From Malachius bipustulatus (lineage: Eukaryota > Arthropoda > Insecta > Coleoptera > Melyridae): a DNA stretch of 64,000 nt. Shown here in pieces: positions 50,402 through 63,111 of this stretch. How positions within the stretch are numbered: the first letter of the stretch is position 1; the number at the start of each line of letters is the position of its first letter. The DNA lies in the NCBI GenBank assembly GCA_910589415.1, contig OU342638.1, positions 12,316,014 through 12,380,013 of the forward strand, written 5' to 3'. The position numbers and the translations under genes are program-made. The notes below the pieces were generated by a model. The model was not told where the DNA came from. It saw nothing but the letters and a program-made list of their open reading frames with translations, and made no database searches.

Positions 50402-52171
50402 AATGTTAAACTAATACAGTTCCTATGCGTGATAGTCTTCTTTGGTATGCTATTAGGTCTTATTAGATACCTCAAAGTAGTTGTTTTTAGATGTGACGAA
50501 ATTTCCAACCATCTGAGTAAAAACGGAAGTCGTAAAACCAACATCTCAGTGAGAGAGAGGAAAAAAATGTTCATTCTAAATGCGGTTTTACCTTTCGTTT
50601 GTAGGAAATTTTGTTTATTTTCTGGAATTGTTCCTGTTTCTACGATTAGTCAACTTCTAGCTTTCAAAGCAGACGGTCGCATGGAATAATTGATGTAATG
50701 TTAAACTAATACAGTTCCTATGCGTGATAGTCTTCTTTGGTATGCTATTAGGTCTTATTAGATACCTCAAAGTAGTTGTTTTTAGATGTGACGAAATTTC
50801 CAACCATCTGAGTAAAAACGGAAGTCGTAAAACCAACATCTCAGTGAGAGAGAGGAAAAAAATGTTCATTCTAAATGCGGTTTTACCTTTCGTTTGTAGG
50901 AAATTTTGTTTATTTTCTGGAATTGTTCCTGTTTCTACGATTAGTCAACTTCTAGCTTTCAAAGCAGACGGTCGCATGGAATAATTGATGTAATGTTAAA
51001 CTAATACAGTTCCTATGCGTGATAGTCTTCTTTGGTATGCTATTAGGTCTTATTAGATACCTCAAAGTAGTTGTTTTTAGATGTGACGAAATTTCCAACC
51101 ATCTGAGTAAAAACGGAAGTCGTAAAACCAACATCTCAGTGAGAGAGAGGAAAAAAATGTTCATTCTAAATGCGGTTTTACCTTTCGTTTGTAGGAAATT
51201 TTGTTTATTTTCTGGAATTGTTCCTGTTTCTACGATTAGTCAACTTCTAGCTTTCAAAGCAGACGGTCGCATGGAATAATTGATGTAATGTTAAACTAAT
51301 ACAGTTCCTATGCGTGATAGTCTTCTTTGGTATGCTATTAGGTCTTATTAGATACCTCAAAGTAGTTGTTTTTAGATGTGACGAAATTTCCAACCATCTG
51401 AGTAAAAACGGAAGTCGTAAAACCAACATCTCAGTGAGAGAGAGGAAAAAAATGTTCATTCTAAATGCGGTTTTACCTTTCGTTTGTAGGAAATTTTGTT
51501 TATTTTCTGGAATTGTTCCTGTTTCTACGATTAGTCAACTTCTAGCTTTCAAAGCAGACGGTCGCATGGAATAATTGATGTAATGTTAAACTAATACAGT
51601 TCCTATGCGTGATAGTCTTCTTTGGTATGCTATTAGGTCTTATTAGATACCTCAAAGTAGTTGTTTTTAGATGTGACGAAATTTCCAACCATCTGAGTAA
51701 AAACGGAAGTCGTAAAACCAACATCTCAGTGAGAGAGAGGAAAAAAATGTTCATTCTAAATGCGGTTTTACCTTTCGTTTGTAGGAAATTTTGTTTATTT
51801 TCTGGAATTGTTCCTGTTTCTACGATTAGTCAACTTCTAGCTTTCAAAGCAGACGGTCGCATGGAATAATTGATGTAATGTTAAACTAATACAGTTCCTA
51901 TGCGTGATAGTCTTCTTTGGTATGCTATTAGGTCTTATTAGATACCTCAAAGTAGTTGTTTTTAGATGTGACGAAATTTCCAACCATCTGAGTAAAAACG
52001 GAAGTCGTAAAACCAACATCTCAGTGAGAGAGAGGAAAAAAATGTTCATTCTAAATGCGGTTTTACCTTTCGTTTGTAGGAAATTTTGTTTATTTTCTGG
52101 AATTGTTCCTGTTTCTACGATTAGTCAACTTCTAGCTTTCAAAGCAGACGGTCGCATGGAATAATTGATGT
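50402..52171 (+). repeat. Run of six monomers that appear identical
   Basis: Monomers starting at 50402, 50697, 50992, 51287, 51582 and 51877 all have GCGTGATAG, GGTATGC, CCTCAAAG, TTCTACG, GCTTTC and a GATGT end. I could find no difference between them. Three monomers of the same type sit at 47747-48631. This is the most homogeneous stretch in the window and looks like recent one-monomer amplification. Confidence 0.8.
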
Positions 52172-53056
52172 AATGTTAAACTAATACAGTTCCTATGCGT
52201 GATAGTCTTCTTTGGTATGCTATTAGGTCTTATTAGATACCTCAAAGTAGTTGTTTTTAGATGTGACGAAATTTCCAACCATCTGAGTAAAAACGGAAGT
52301 CGTAAAACCAACATCTCAGTGAGAGAGAGGAAAAAAATGTTCATTCTAAATGCGGTTTTACCTTTCGTTTGTAGGAAATTTTGTTTATTTTCTGGAATTG
52401 TTCCTGTTTCTATGATTAGTCAACTTCTAGCTTTCAAAGCAGACGGTCGCATGGAATAATTGATGGAATGTTAAACTAATACAGTTCCTATGCGTGATAG
52501 TCTTCTTTGGTATGCTATTAGGTCTTATTAGATACCTCAAAGTAGTTGTTTTTAGATGTGACGAAATTTCCAACCATCTGAGTAAAAACGGAAGTCGTAA
52601 AACCAACATCTCAGTGAGAGAGAGGAAAAAAATGTTCATTCTAAATGCGGTTTTACCTTTCGTTTGTAGGAAATTTTGTTTATTTTCTGGAATTGTTCCT
52701 GTTTCTACGATTAGTCAACTTCTAGCTTTCAAAGCAGACGGTCGCATGGAATAATTGATGTAATGTTAAACTAATACAGTTCCTATGCGTGATAGTCTTC
52801 TTTGGTATGCTATTAGGTCTTATTAGATACCTCAAAGTAGTTGTTTTTAGATGTGACGAAATTTCCAACCATCTGAGTAAAAACGGAAGTCGTAAAACCA
52901 ACATCTCAGTGAGAGAGAGGAAAAAAATGTTCATTCTAAATGCGGTTTTACCTTTCGTTTGTAGGAAATTTTGTTTATTTTCTGGAATTGTTCCTGTTTC
53001 TACGATTAGTCAACTTCTAGCTTTCAAAGCAGACGGTCGCATGGAATAATTGATGT

Positions 53057-55126
53057 AATGTTAAACTAATACAGTTCCTATGCGTGATACTCTTCTTTGG
53101 TATGCTATTAGGTCTTATTAGATACCTCAAAGTAGTTGTTTTTAGATGTGACGAAATTTCCAACCATCTGAGTAAAAACGGAAGTCGTAAAACCAACATC
53201 TCAGTGAGAGAGAGGAAAAAAATGTTCATTCTAAATGCGGTTTTACCTTTCGTTTGTAGGAAATTTTGTTTATTTTCTGGAATTGTTCCTGTTTCTATGA
53301 TTAGTCAACTTCTAGCTTTCAAAGCAGACGGTCGCATGGAATAATTGATGTAATGTTAAACTAATACAGTTCCTATGCGTGATACTCTTCTTTGGTATGC
53401 TATTAGGTCTTATTAGATACCTCAAAGTAGTTGTTTTTAGATGTGACGAAATTTCCAACCATCTGAGTAAAAACGGAAGTCGTAAAACCAACATCTCAGT
53501 GAGAGAGAGGAAAAAAATGTTCATTCTAAATGCGGTTTTACCTTTCGTTTGTAGGAAATTTTGTTTATTTTCTGGAATTGTTCCTGTTTCTATGATTAGT
53601 CAACTTCTAGCTTTCAAAGCAGACGGTCGCATGGAATAATTAATTGATGTAATGTTAAACTAATACAGTTCCTATGCGTGATACTCTTCTTTGGTATGCT
53701 ATTAGGTCTTATTAGATACCTCAAAGTAGTTGTTTTTAGATGTGACGAAATTTCCAACCATCTGAGTAAAAACGGAAGTCGTAAAACCAACATCTCAGTG
53801 AGAGAGAGGAAAAAAATGTTCATTCTAAATGCGGTTTTACCTCCTTTTTGTAGGAAATTTTGTTTATTTTCAGGAATTGTTCCTGTTTTTATGATTAGTC
53901 AACTTCTAGCTTTCAGAGCAGACGGTCGCATGGAATAATTGACGGAATGTTAAACTAATACAGTTCTTATGCGTGATAGTCTTCTTTCGTATGCTATTAG
54001 GTCTTATTAGATACCTCTAAGTAGTTGTTTTTAGATGTAACGAAATTTCCAACCATCTGAGTAAAAACGGAAGTCGTAAAACCAACATCTCAGTGAGAGA
54101 GAGGAAAAAAATGTTCATTCTAAATGCGGTTTTACCTTTCGTTTGTAGGAAATTTTGTTTATTTTCTGGAATTGTTCCTGTTTCTACGATTAGTCAACTT
54201 CTAGCTTTCAAAGCAGACGGTCGCATGGAATAATTGATGTAATGTTAAACTAATACAGTTCCTATGCGTGATAGTCTTCTTTGGTATGCTATTAGGTCTT
54301 ATTAGATACCTCAAAGTAGTTGTTTTTAGATGTGACGAAATTTCCAACCATCTGAGTAAAAACGGAAGTCGTAAAACCAACATCTCAGTGAGAGAGAGGA
54401 AAAAAATGTTCATTCTAAATGCGGTTTTACCTTTCGTTTGTAGGAAATTTTGTTTATTTTCTGGAATTGTTCCTGTTTTTATGATTAGTCAACTTCTAGC
54501 TTTCAGAGCAGACGGTCGCATGGAATAATTGACGGAATGTTAAACTAATACAGTTCTTATGCGTGATAGTCTTCTTTCGTATGCTATTAGGTCTTATTAG
54601 ATACCTCTAAGTAGTTGTTTTTAGATGTGACGAAATTTCCAACCATCTGAGTAAAAAACGGAAGTCGTAAAACCAACATCTCAGTGAGAGAGAGGAAAAA
54701 AATGTTCATTCTAAATGCGGTTTTACCTCCTTTTTGTAGGAAATTTTGTTTATTTTCAGGAATTGTTCCTGTTTTTATGATTAGTCAACTTCTAGCTTTC
54801 AGAGCAGACGGTCGCATGGAATAATTGATGGAATGTTAAACTAATACAGTTCCTATGCCTGATAGTCTTCTTTGGTAGGCTATTAGGTCTTATTAGATAC
54901 CTCTAAGTAGTTGTTTTTAGATGTGACGAAATTTCCAACCATCTGAGTAAAAACGGAAGTCGTAAAACCAACATCTCAGTGAGAGAGAGGAAAAAAATGT
55001 TCATTCTAAATGCGGTTTTACCTCCTTTTTGTAGGAAATTTTGTTTATTTTCAGGAATTGTTCCTGTTTTTATGATTAGTCAACTTCTAGCTTTCAAAGC
55101 AGACGGTCGCATGGAATAATTGATGT
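53057..55126 (+). repeat. Higher-order repeat unit 1 (2070 bp, 7 monomers)
   Basis: Monomer types in order: P (53057, GATACTC with ordinary 3' half); P' (53352, same with a 4 bp AATT insertion, 299 bp); Q (53651, GATACTC with CCTCCTTTTTG, CAGGAATTG, AGAGCAG, ending GACGG); R (53946, GTTCTTATG, CTTTCGTATG, CCTCTAAG); S (54241, plain with AGAGCAG); T (54536, as R but with an extra A in GTAAAAAACGG and the CCTCC 3' half); U (54832, GCCTGATAG, GGTAGGC, CCTCC 3' half). Length is 7 x 295 + 4 + 1. Confidence 0.92.
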
Positions 55127-57196
55127 AATGTTAAACTAATACAGTTCCTATGCGTGATACTCTTCTTTGGTATGCTATTAGGTCTTATTAGATACCTCAA
55201 AGTAGTTGTTTTTAGATGTGACGAAATTTCCAACCATCTGAGTAAAAACGGAAGTCGTAAAACCAACATCTCAGTGAGAGAGAGGAAAAAAATGTTCATT
55301 CTAAATGCGGTTTTACCTTTCGTTTGTAGGAAATTTTGTTTATTTTCTGGAATTGTTCCTGTTTCTATGATTAGTCAACTTCTAGCTTTCAAAGCAGACG
55401 GTCGCATGGAATAATTGATGTAATGTTAAACTAATACAGTTCCTATGCGTGATACTCTTCTTTGGTATGCTATTAGGTCTTATTAGATACCTCAAAGTAG
55501 TTGTTTTTAGATGTGACGAAATTTCCAACCATCTGAGTAAAAACGGAAGTCGTAAAACCAACATCTCAGTGAGAGAGAGGAAAAAAATGTTCATTCTAAA
55601 TGCGGTTTTACCTTTCGTTTGTAGGAAATTTTGTTTATTTTCTGGAATTGTTCCTGTTTCTATGATTAGTCAACTTCTAGCTTTCAAAGCAGACGGTCGC
55701 ATGGAATAATTAATTGATGTAATGTTAAACTAATACAGTTCCTATGCGTGATACTCTTCTTTGGTATGCTATTAGGTCTTATTAGATACCTCAAAGTAGT
55801 TGTTTTTAGATGTGACGAAATTTCCAACCATCTGAGTAAAAACGGAAGTCGTAAAACCAACATCTCAGTGAGAGAGAGGAAAAAAATGTTCATTCTAAAT
55901 GCGGTTTTACCTCCTTTTTGTAGGAAATTTTGTTTATTTTCAGGAATTGTTCCTGTTTTTATGATTAGTCAACTTCTAGCTTTCAGAGCAGACGGTCGCA
56001 TGGAATAATTGACGGAATGTTAAACTAATACAGTTCTTATGCGTGATAGTCTTCTTTCGTATGCTATTAGGTCTTATTAGATACCTCTAAGTAGTTGTTT
56101 TTAGATGTGACGAAATTTCCAACCATCTGAGTAAAAACGGAAGTCGTAAAACCAACATCTCAGTGAGAGAGAGGAAAAAAATGTTCATTCTAAATGCGGT
56201 TTTACCTTTCGTTTGTAGGAAATTTTGTTTATTTTCTGGAATTGTTCCTGTTTCTATGATTAGTCAACTTCTAGCTTTCAAAGCAGACGGTCGCATGGAA
56301 TAATTGATGTAATGTTAAACTAATACAGTTCCTATGCGTGATACTCTTCTTTGGTATGCTATTAGGTCTTATTAGATACCTCAAAGTAGTTGTTTTTAGA
56401 TGTGACGAAATTTCCAACCATCTGAGTAAAAACGGAAGTCGTAAAACCAACATCTCAGTGAGAGAGAGGAAAAAAATGTTCATTCTAAATGCGGTTTTAC
56501 CTCCTTTTTGTAGGAAATTTTGTTTATTTTCAGGAATTGTTCCTGTTTTTATGATTAGTCAACTTCTAGCTTTCAGAGCAGACGGTCGCATGGAATAATT
56601 GACGGAATGTTAAACTAATACAGTTCTTATGCGTGATAGTCTTCTTTCGTATGCTATTAGGTCTTATTAGATACCTCTAAGTAGTTGTTTTTAGATGTGA
56701 CGAAATTTCCAACCATCTGAGTAAAAAACGGAAGTCGTAAAACCAACATCTCAGTGAGAGAGAGGAAAAAAATGTTCATTCTAAATGCGGTTTTACCTCC
56801 TTTTTGTAGGAAATTTTGTTTATTTTCAGGAATTGTTCCTGTTTTTATGATTAGTCAACTTCTAGCTTTCAGAGCAGACGGTCGCATGGAATAATTGATG
56901 GAATGTTAAACTAATACAGTTCCTATGCCTGATAGTCTTCTTTGGTAGGCTATTAGGTCTTATTAGATACCTCTAAGTAGTTGTTTTTAGATGTGACGAA
57001 ATTTCCAACCATCTGAGTAAAAACGGAAGTCGTAAAACCAACATCTCAGTGAGAGAGAGGAAAAAAATGTTCATTCTAAATGCGGTTTTACCTCCTTTTT
57101 GTAGGAAATTTTGTTTATTTTCAGGAATTGTTCCTGTTTTTATGATTAGTCAACTTCTAGCTTTCAAAGCAGACGGTCGCATGGAATAATTGATGT
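55127..57196 (+). repeat. Higher-order repeat unit 2 (2070 bp, 7 monomers)
   Basis: Order P, P', Q, R, Q, T, U. It matches unit 1 at a constant 2070 bp offset except that the fifth monomer is a Q instead of S, and the R monomer has TTCTATG instead of TTCTACG. That single-monomer replacement looks like gene conversion or a local exchange. Confidence 0.92.
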
Positions 57197-60100
57197 AATG
57201 TTAAACTAATACAGTTCCTATGCGTGATACTCTTCTTTGGTATGCTATTAGGTCTTATTAGATACCTCAAAGTAGTTGTTTTTAGATGTGACGAAATTTC
57301 CAACCATCTGAGTAAAAACGGAAGTCGTAAAACCAACATCTCAGTGAGAGAGAGGAAAAAAATGTTCATTCTAAATGCGGTTTTACCTTTCGTTTGTAGG
57401 AAATTTTGTTTATTTTCTGGAATTGTTCCTGTTTCTATGATTAGTCAACTTCTAGCTTTCAAAGCAGACGGTCGCATGGAATAATTGATGTAATGTTAAA
57501 CTAATACAGTTCCTATGCGTGATACTCTTCTTTGGTATGCTATTAGGTCTTATTAGATACCTCAAAGTAGTTGTTTTTAGATGTGACGAAATTTCCAACC
57601 ATCTGAGTAAAAACGGAAGTCGTAAAACCAACATCTCAGTGAGAGAGAGGAAAAAAATGTTCATTCTAAATGCGGTTTTACCTTTCGTTTGTAGGAAATT
57701 TTGTTTATTTTCTGGAATTGTTCCTGTTTCTATGATTAGTCAACTTCTAGCTTTCAAAGCAGACGGTCGCATGGAATAATTAATTGATGTAATGTTAAAC
57801 TAATACAGTTCCTATGCGTGATACTCTTCTTTGGTATGCTATTAGGTCTTATTAGATACCTCAAAGTAGTTGTTTTTAGATGTGACGAAATTTCCAACCA
57901 TCTGAGTAAAAACGGAAGTCGTAAAACCAACATCTCAGTGAGAGAGAGGAAAAAAATGTTCATTCTAAATGCGGTTTTACCTCCTTTTTGTAGGAAATTT
58001 TGTTTATTTTCAGGAATTGTTCCTGTTTTTATGATTAGTCAACTTCTAGCTTTCAGAGCAGACGGTCGCATGGAATAATTGATGGAATGTTAAACTAATA
58101 CAGTTCCTATGCCTGATAGTCTTCTTTGGTAGGCTATTAGGTCTTATTAGATACCTCAAAGTAGTTGTTTTTAGATGTGACGAAATTTCCAACCATCTGA
58201 GTAAAAACGGAAGTCGTAAAACCAACATCTCAGTGAGAGAGAGGAAAAAAATGTTCATTCTAAATGCGGTTTTACCTTTCGTTTGTAGGAAATTTTGTTT
58301 ATTTTCTGGAATTGTTCCTGTTTCTATGATTAGTCAACTTCTAGCTTTCAAAGCAGACGGTCGCATGGAATAATTGATGTAATGTTAAACTAATACAGTT
58401 CCTATGCGTGATACTCTTCTTTGGTATGCTATTAGGTCTTATTAGATACCTCAAAGTAGTTGTTTTTAGATGTGACGAAATTTCCAACCATCTGAGTAAA
58501 AACGGAAGTCGTAAAACCAACATCTCAGTGAGAGAGAGGAAAAAAATGTTCATTCTAAATGCGGTTTTACCTCCTTTTTGTAGGAAATTTTGTTTATTTT
58601 CAGGAATTGTTCCTGTTTTTATGATTAGTCAACTTCTAGCTTTCAGAGCAGACGGTCGCATGGAATAATTGACGGAATGTTAAACTAATACAGTTCTTAT
58701 GCGTGATAGTCTTCTTTCGTATGCTATTAGGTCTTATTAGATACCTCTAAGTAGTTGTTTTTAGATGTGACGAAATTTCCAACCATCTGAGTAAAAACGG
58801 AAGTCGTAAAACCAACATCTCAGTGAGAGAGAGGAAAAAAATGTTCATTCTAAATGCGGTTTTACCTTTCGTTTGTAGGAAATTTTGTTTATTTTCTGGA
58901 ATTGTTCCTGTTTTTATGATTAGTCAACTTCTAGCTTTCAGAGCAGACGGTCGCATGGAATAATTGACGGAATGTTAAACTAATACAGTTCTTATGCGTG
59001 ATAGTCTTCTTTCGTATGCTATTAGGTCTTATTAGATACCTCTAAGTAGTTGTTTTTAGATGTGACGAAATTTCCAACCATCTGAGTAAAAAACGGAAGT
59101 CGTAAAACCAACATCTCAGTGAGAGAGAGGAAAAAAATGTTCATTCTAAATGCGGTTTTACCTCCTTTTTGTAGGAAATTTTGTTTATTTTCAGGAATTG
59201 TTCCTGTTTTTATGATTAGTCAACTTCTAGCTTTCAGAGCAGACGGTCGCATGGAATAATTGATGGAATGTTAAACTAATACAGTTCCTATGCCTGATAG
59301 TCTTCTTTGGTAGGCTATTAGGTCTTATTAGATACCTCTAAGTAGTTGTTTTTAGATGTGACGAAATTTCCAACCATCTGAGTAAAAACGGAAGTCGTAA
59401 AACCAACATCTCAGTGAGAGAGAGGAAAAAAATGTTCATTCTAAATGCGGTTTTACCTCCTTTTTGTAGGAAATTTTGTTTATTTTCAGGAATTGTTCCT
59501 GTTTTTATGATTAGTCAACTTCTAGCTTTCAGAGCAGACGGTCGCATGGAATAATTGATGGAATGTTAAACTAATACAGTTCCTATGCGTGATAGTCTTC
59601 TTTGGTATGCTATTAGGTCTTATTAGATACCTCAAAGTAGTTGTTTTTAGATGTGACGAAATTTCCAACCATCTGAGTAAAAACGGAAGTCGTAAAACCA
59701 ACATCTCAGTGAGAGAGAGGAAAAAAATGTTCATTCTAAATGCGGTTTTACCTTTCGTTTGTAGGAAATTTTGTTTATTTTCTGGAATTGTTCCTGTTTC
59801 TACGATTAGTCAACTTCTAGCTTTCAAAGCAGACGGTCGCATGGAATAATTGATGTAATGTTAAACTAATACAGTTCCTATGCGTGATAGTCTTCTTTGG
59901 TATGCTATTAGGTCTTATTAGATACCTCAAAGTAGTTGTTTTTAGATGTGACGAAATTTCCAACCATCTGAGTAAAAACGGAAGTCGTAAAACCAACATC
60001 TCAGTGAGAGAGAGGAAAAAAATGTTCATTCTAAATGCGGTTTTACCTTTCGTTTGTAGGAAATTTTGTTTATTTTCTGGAATTGTTCCTGTTTTTATGA

Positions 60101-60742
60101 TTAGTCAACTTCTAGCTTTCAGAGCAGACGGTCGCATGGAATAATTGACGGAATGTTAAACTAATACAGTTCTTATGCGTGATAGTCTTCTTTCGTATGC
60201 TATTAGGTCTTATTAGATACCTCTAAGTAGTTGTTTTTAGATGTGACGAAATTTCCAACCATCTGAGTAAAAAACGGAAGTCGTAAAACCAACATCTCAG
60301 TGAGAGAGAGGAAAAAAATGTTCATTCTAAATGCGGTTTTACCTCCTTTTTGTAGGAAATTTTGTTTATTTTCAGGAATTGTTCCTGTTTTTATGATTAG
60401 TCAACTTCTAGCTTTCAGAGCAGACGGTCGCATGGAATAATTGATGGAATGTTAAACTAATACAGTTCCTATGCCTGATAGTCTTCTTTGGTAGGCTATT
60501 AGGTCTTATTAGATACCTCTAAGTAGTTGTTTTTAGATGTGACGAAATTTCCAACCATCTGAGTAAAAACGGAAGTCGTAAAACCAACATCTCAGTGAGA
60601 GAGAGGAAAAAAATGTTCATTCTAAATGCGGTTTTACCTCCTTTTTGTAGGAAATTTTGTTTATTTTCAGGAATTGTTCCTGTTTTTATGATTAGTCAAC
60701 TTCTAGCTTTCAAAGCAGACGGTCGCATGGAATAATTGATGT
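57197..60742 (+). repeat. Higher-order repeat unit 3, expanded (3546 bp, 12 monomers)
   Basis: Order P, P', Q-like (ending GATGG), a plain GCCTGATAG/GGTAGGC monomer (58086), Q, an R/S hybrid (58676), T, U-like, a TTCTACG monomer (59562), S, T, U. The T-U pair occurs twice, so five extra monomers appear to have been gained by unequal exchange inside the unit. Length is 12 x 295 + 4 + 1 + 1. Confidence 0.88.
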
Positions 60743-63111
60743 AATGTTAAACTAATACAGTTCCTATGCGTGATACTCTTCTTTGGTATGCTATTAGGTC
60801 TTATTAGATACCTCAAAGTAGTTGTTTTTAGATGTGACGAAATTTCCAACCATCTGAGTAAAAACGGAAGTCGTAAAACCAACATCTCAGTGAGAGAGAG
60901 GAAAAAAATGTTCATTCTAAATGCGGTTTTACCTTTCGTTTGTAGGAAATTTTGTTTATTTTCTGGAATTGTTCCTGTTTCTATGATTAGTCAACTTCTA
61001 GCTTTCAAAGCAGACGGTCGCATGGAATAATTAATTGATGTAATGTTAAACTAATACAGTTCCTATGCGTGATACTCTTCTTTGGTATGCTATTAGGTCT
61101 TATTAGATACCTCAAAGTAGTTGTTTTTAGATGTGACGAAATTTCCAACCATCTGAGTAAAAACGGAAGTCGTAAAACCAACATCTCAGTGAGAGAGAGG
61201 AAAAAAATGTTCATTCTAAATGCGGTTTTACCTCCTTTTTGTAGGAAATTTTGTTTATTTTCAGGAATTGTTCCTGTTTTTATGATTAGTCAACTTCTAG
61301 CTTTCAGAGCAGACGGTCGCATGGAATAATTGACGGAATGTTAAACTAATACAGTTCTTATGCGTGATAGTCTTCTTTCGTATGCTATTAGGTCTTATTA
61401 GATACCTCTAAGTAGTTGTTTTTAGATGTGACGAAATTTCCAACCATCTGAGTAAAAACGGAAGTCGTAAAACCAACATCTCAGTGAGAGAGAGGGAAAA
61501 AATGTTCATTCTAAATGCGGTTTTACCTTTCGTTTGTAGGAAATTTTGTTTATTTTCTGGAATTGTTCCTGTTTCTATGATTAGTCAACTTCTAGCTTTC
61601 AAAGCAGACGGTCGCATGGAATAATTAATTGATGTAATGTTAAACTAATACAGTTCCTATGCGTGATACTCTTCTTTGGTATGCTATTAGGTCTTATTAG
61701 ATACCTCAAAGTAGTTGTTTTTAGATGTGACGAAATTTCCAACCATCTGAGTAAAAACGGAAGTCGTAAAACCAACATCTCAGTGAGAGAGAGGAAAAAA
61801 ATGTTCATTCTAAATGCGGTTTTACCTCCTTTTTGTAGGAAATTTTGTTTATTTTCAGGAATTGTTCCTGTTTTTATGATTAGTCAACTTCTAGCTTTCA
61901 GAGCAGACGGTCGCATGGAATAATTGACGGAATGTTAAACTAATACAGTTCTTATGCGTGATAGTCTTCTTTCGTATGCTATTAGGTCTTATTAGATACC
62001 TCTAAGTAGTTGTTTTTAGATGTGACGAAATTTCCAACCATCTGAGTAAAAACGGAAGTCGTAAAACCAACATCTCAGTGAGAGAGAGGAAAAAAATGTT
62101 CATTCTAAATGCGGTTTTACCTTTCGTTTGTAGGAAATTTTGTTTATTTTCTGGAATTGTTCCTGTTTCTATGATTAGTCAACTTCTAGCTTTCAAAGCA
62201 GACGGTCGCATGGAATAATTGATGTAATGTTAAACTAATACAGTTCCTATGCGTGATACTCTTCTTTGGTATGCTATTAGGTCTTATTAGATACCTCAAA
62301 GTAGTTGTTTTTAGATGTGACGAAATTTCCAACCATCTGAGTAAAAACGGAAGTCGTAAAACCAACATCTCAGTGAGAGAGAGGAAAAAAATGTTCATTC
62401 TAAATGCGGTTTTACCTCCTTTTTGTAGGAAATTTTGTTTATTTTCAGGAATTGTTCCTGTTTTTATGATTAGTCAACTTCTAGCTTTCAGAGCAGACGG
62501 TCGCATGGAATAATTGACGGAATGTTAAACTAATACAGTTCTTATGCGTGATAGTCTTCTTTCGTATGCTATTAGGTCTTATTAGATACCTCTAAGTAGT
62601 TGTTTTTAGATGTGACGAAATTTCCAACCATCTGAGTAAAAAACGGAAGTCGTAAAACCAACATCTCAGTGAGAGAGAGGAAAAAAATGTTCATTCTAAA
62701 TGCGGTTTTACCTCCTTTTTGTAGGAAATTTTGTTTATTTTCAGGAATTGTTCCTGTTTTTATGATTAGTCAACTTCTAGCTTTCAGAGCAGACGGTCGC
62801 ATGGAATAATTGATGGAATGTTAAACTAATACAGTTCCTATGCCTGATAGTCTTCTTTGGTAGGCTATTAGGTCTTATTAGATACCTCTAAGTAGTTGTT
62901 TTTAGATGTGACGAAATTTCCAACCATCTGAGTAAAAACGGAAGTCGTAAAACCAACATCTCAGTGAGAGAGAGGAAAAAAATGTTCATTCTAAATGCGG
63001 TTTTACCTCCTTTTTGTAGGAAATTTTGTTTATTTTCAGGAATTGTTCCTGTTTTTATGATTAGTCAACTTCTAGCTTTCAAAGCAGACGGTCGCATGGA
63101 ATAATTGATGT
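60743..63111 (+). repeat. Higher-order repeat unit 4 (2369 bp, 8 monomers)
   Basis: Order P', Q, an R-like monomer with the 4 bp AATT insertion (61337), Q, R, Q, T, U. It lacks the leading P monomer but has an extra R-Q pair, and the AATT insertion has appeared on an R-type copy, showing exchange between types. Length is 8 x 295 + 4 + 4 + 1. Confidence 0.88.

Larger units (their letters stand above)
44504..53056 (+). repeat. Satellite sub-block: simple monomers between the insertion and the higher-order repeat
   Basis: The first whole monomer after the insertion (44504-44798) has private changes GATGCCTC and ATGTCACG. Next is the 293 bp copy. Around 46.1-47.3 kb several copies have GAGAGAAAAAAAAAGTTC, losing the ATG of ATGTTC. 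From 48.8 to 50.3 kb several copies have TTTTAATTATT in place of TTTTGTTTATT, and some have ACATATCAG; a three-monomer (885 bp) repeat is visible there. TTCTACGATT copies occur at 47.7-48.6, 50.4-52.2 and 52.5-53.05 kb. GATACTC returns at the right end. No gene, RNA or other element is visible. Confidence 0.82.
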
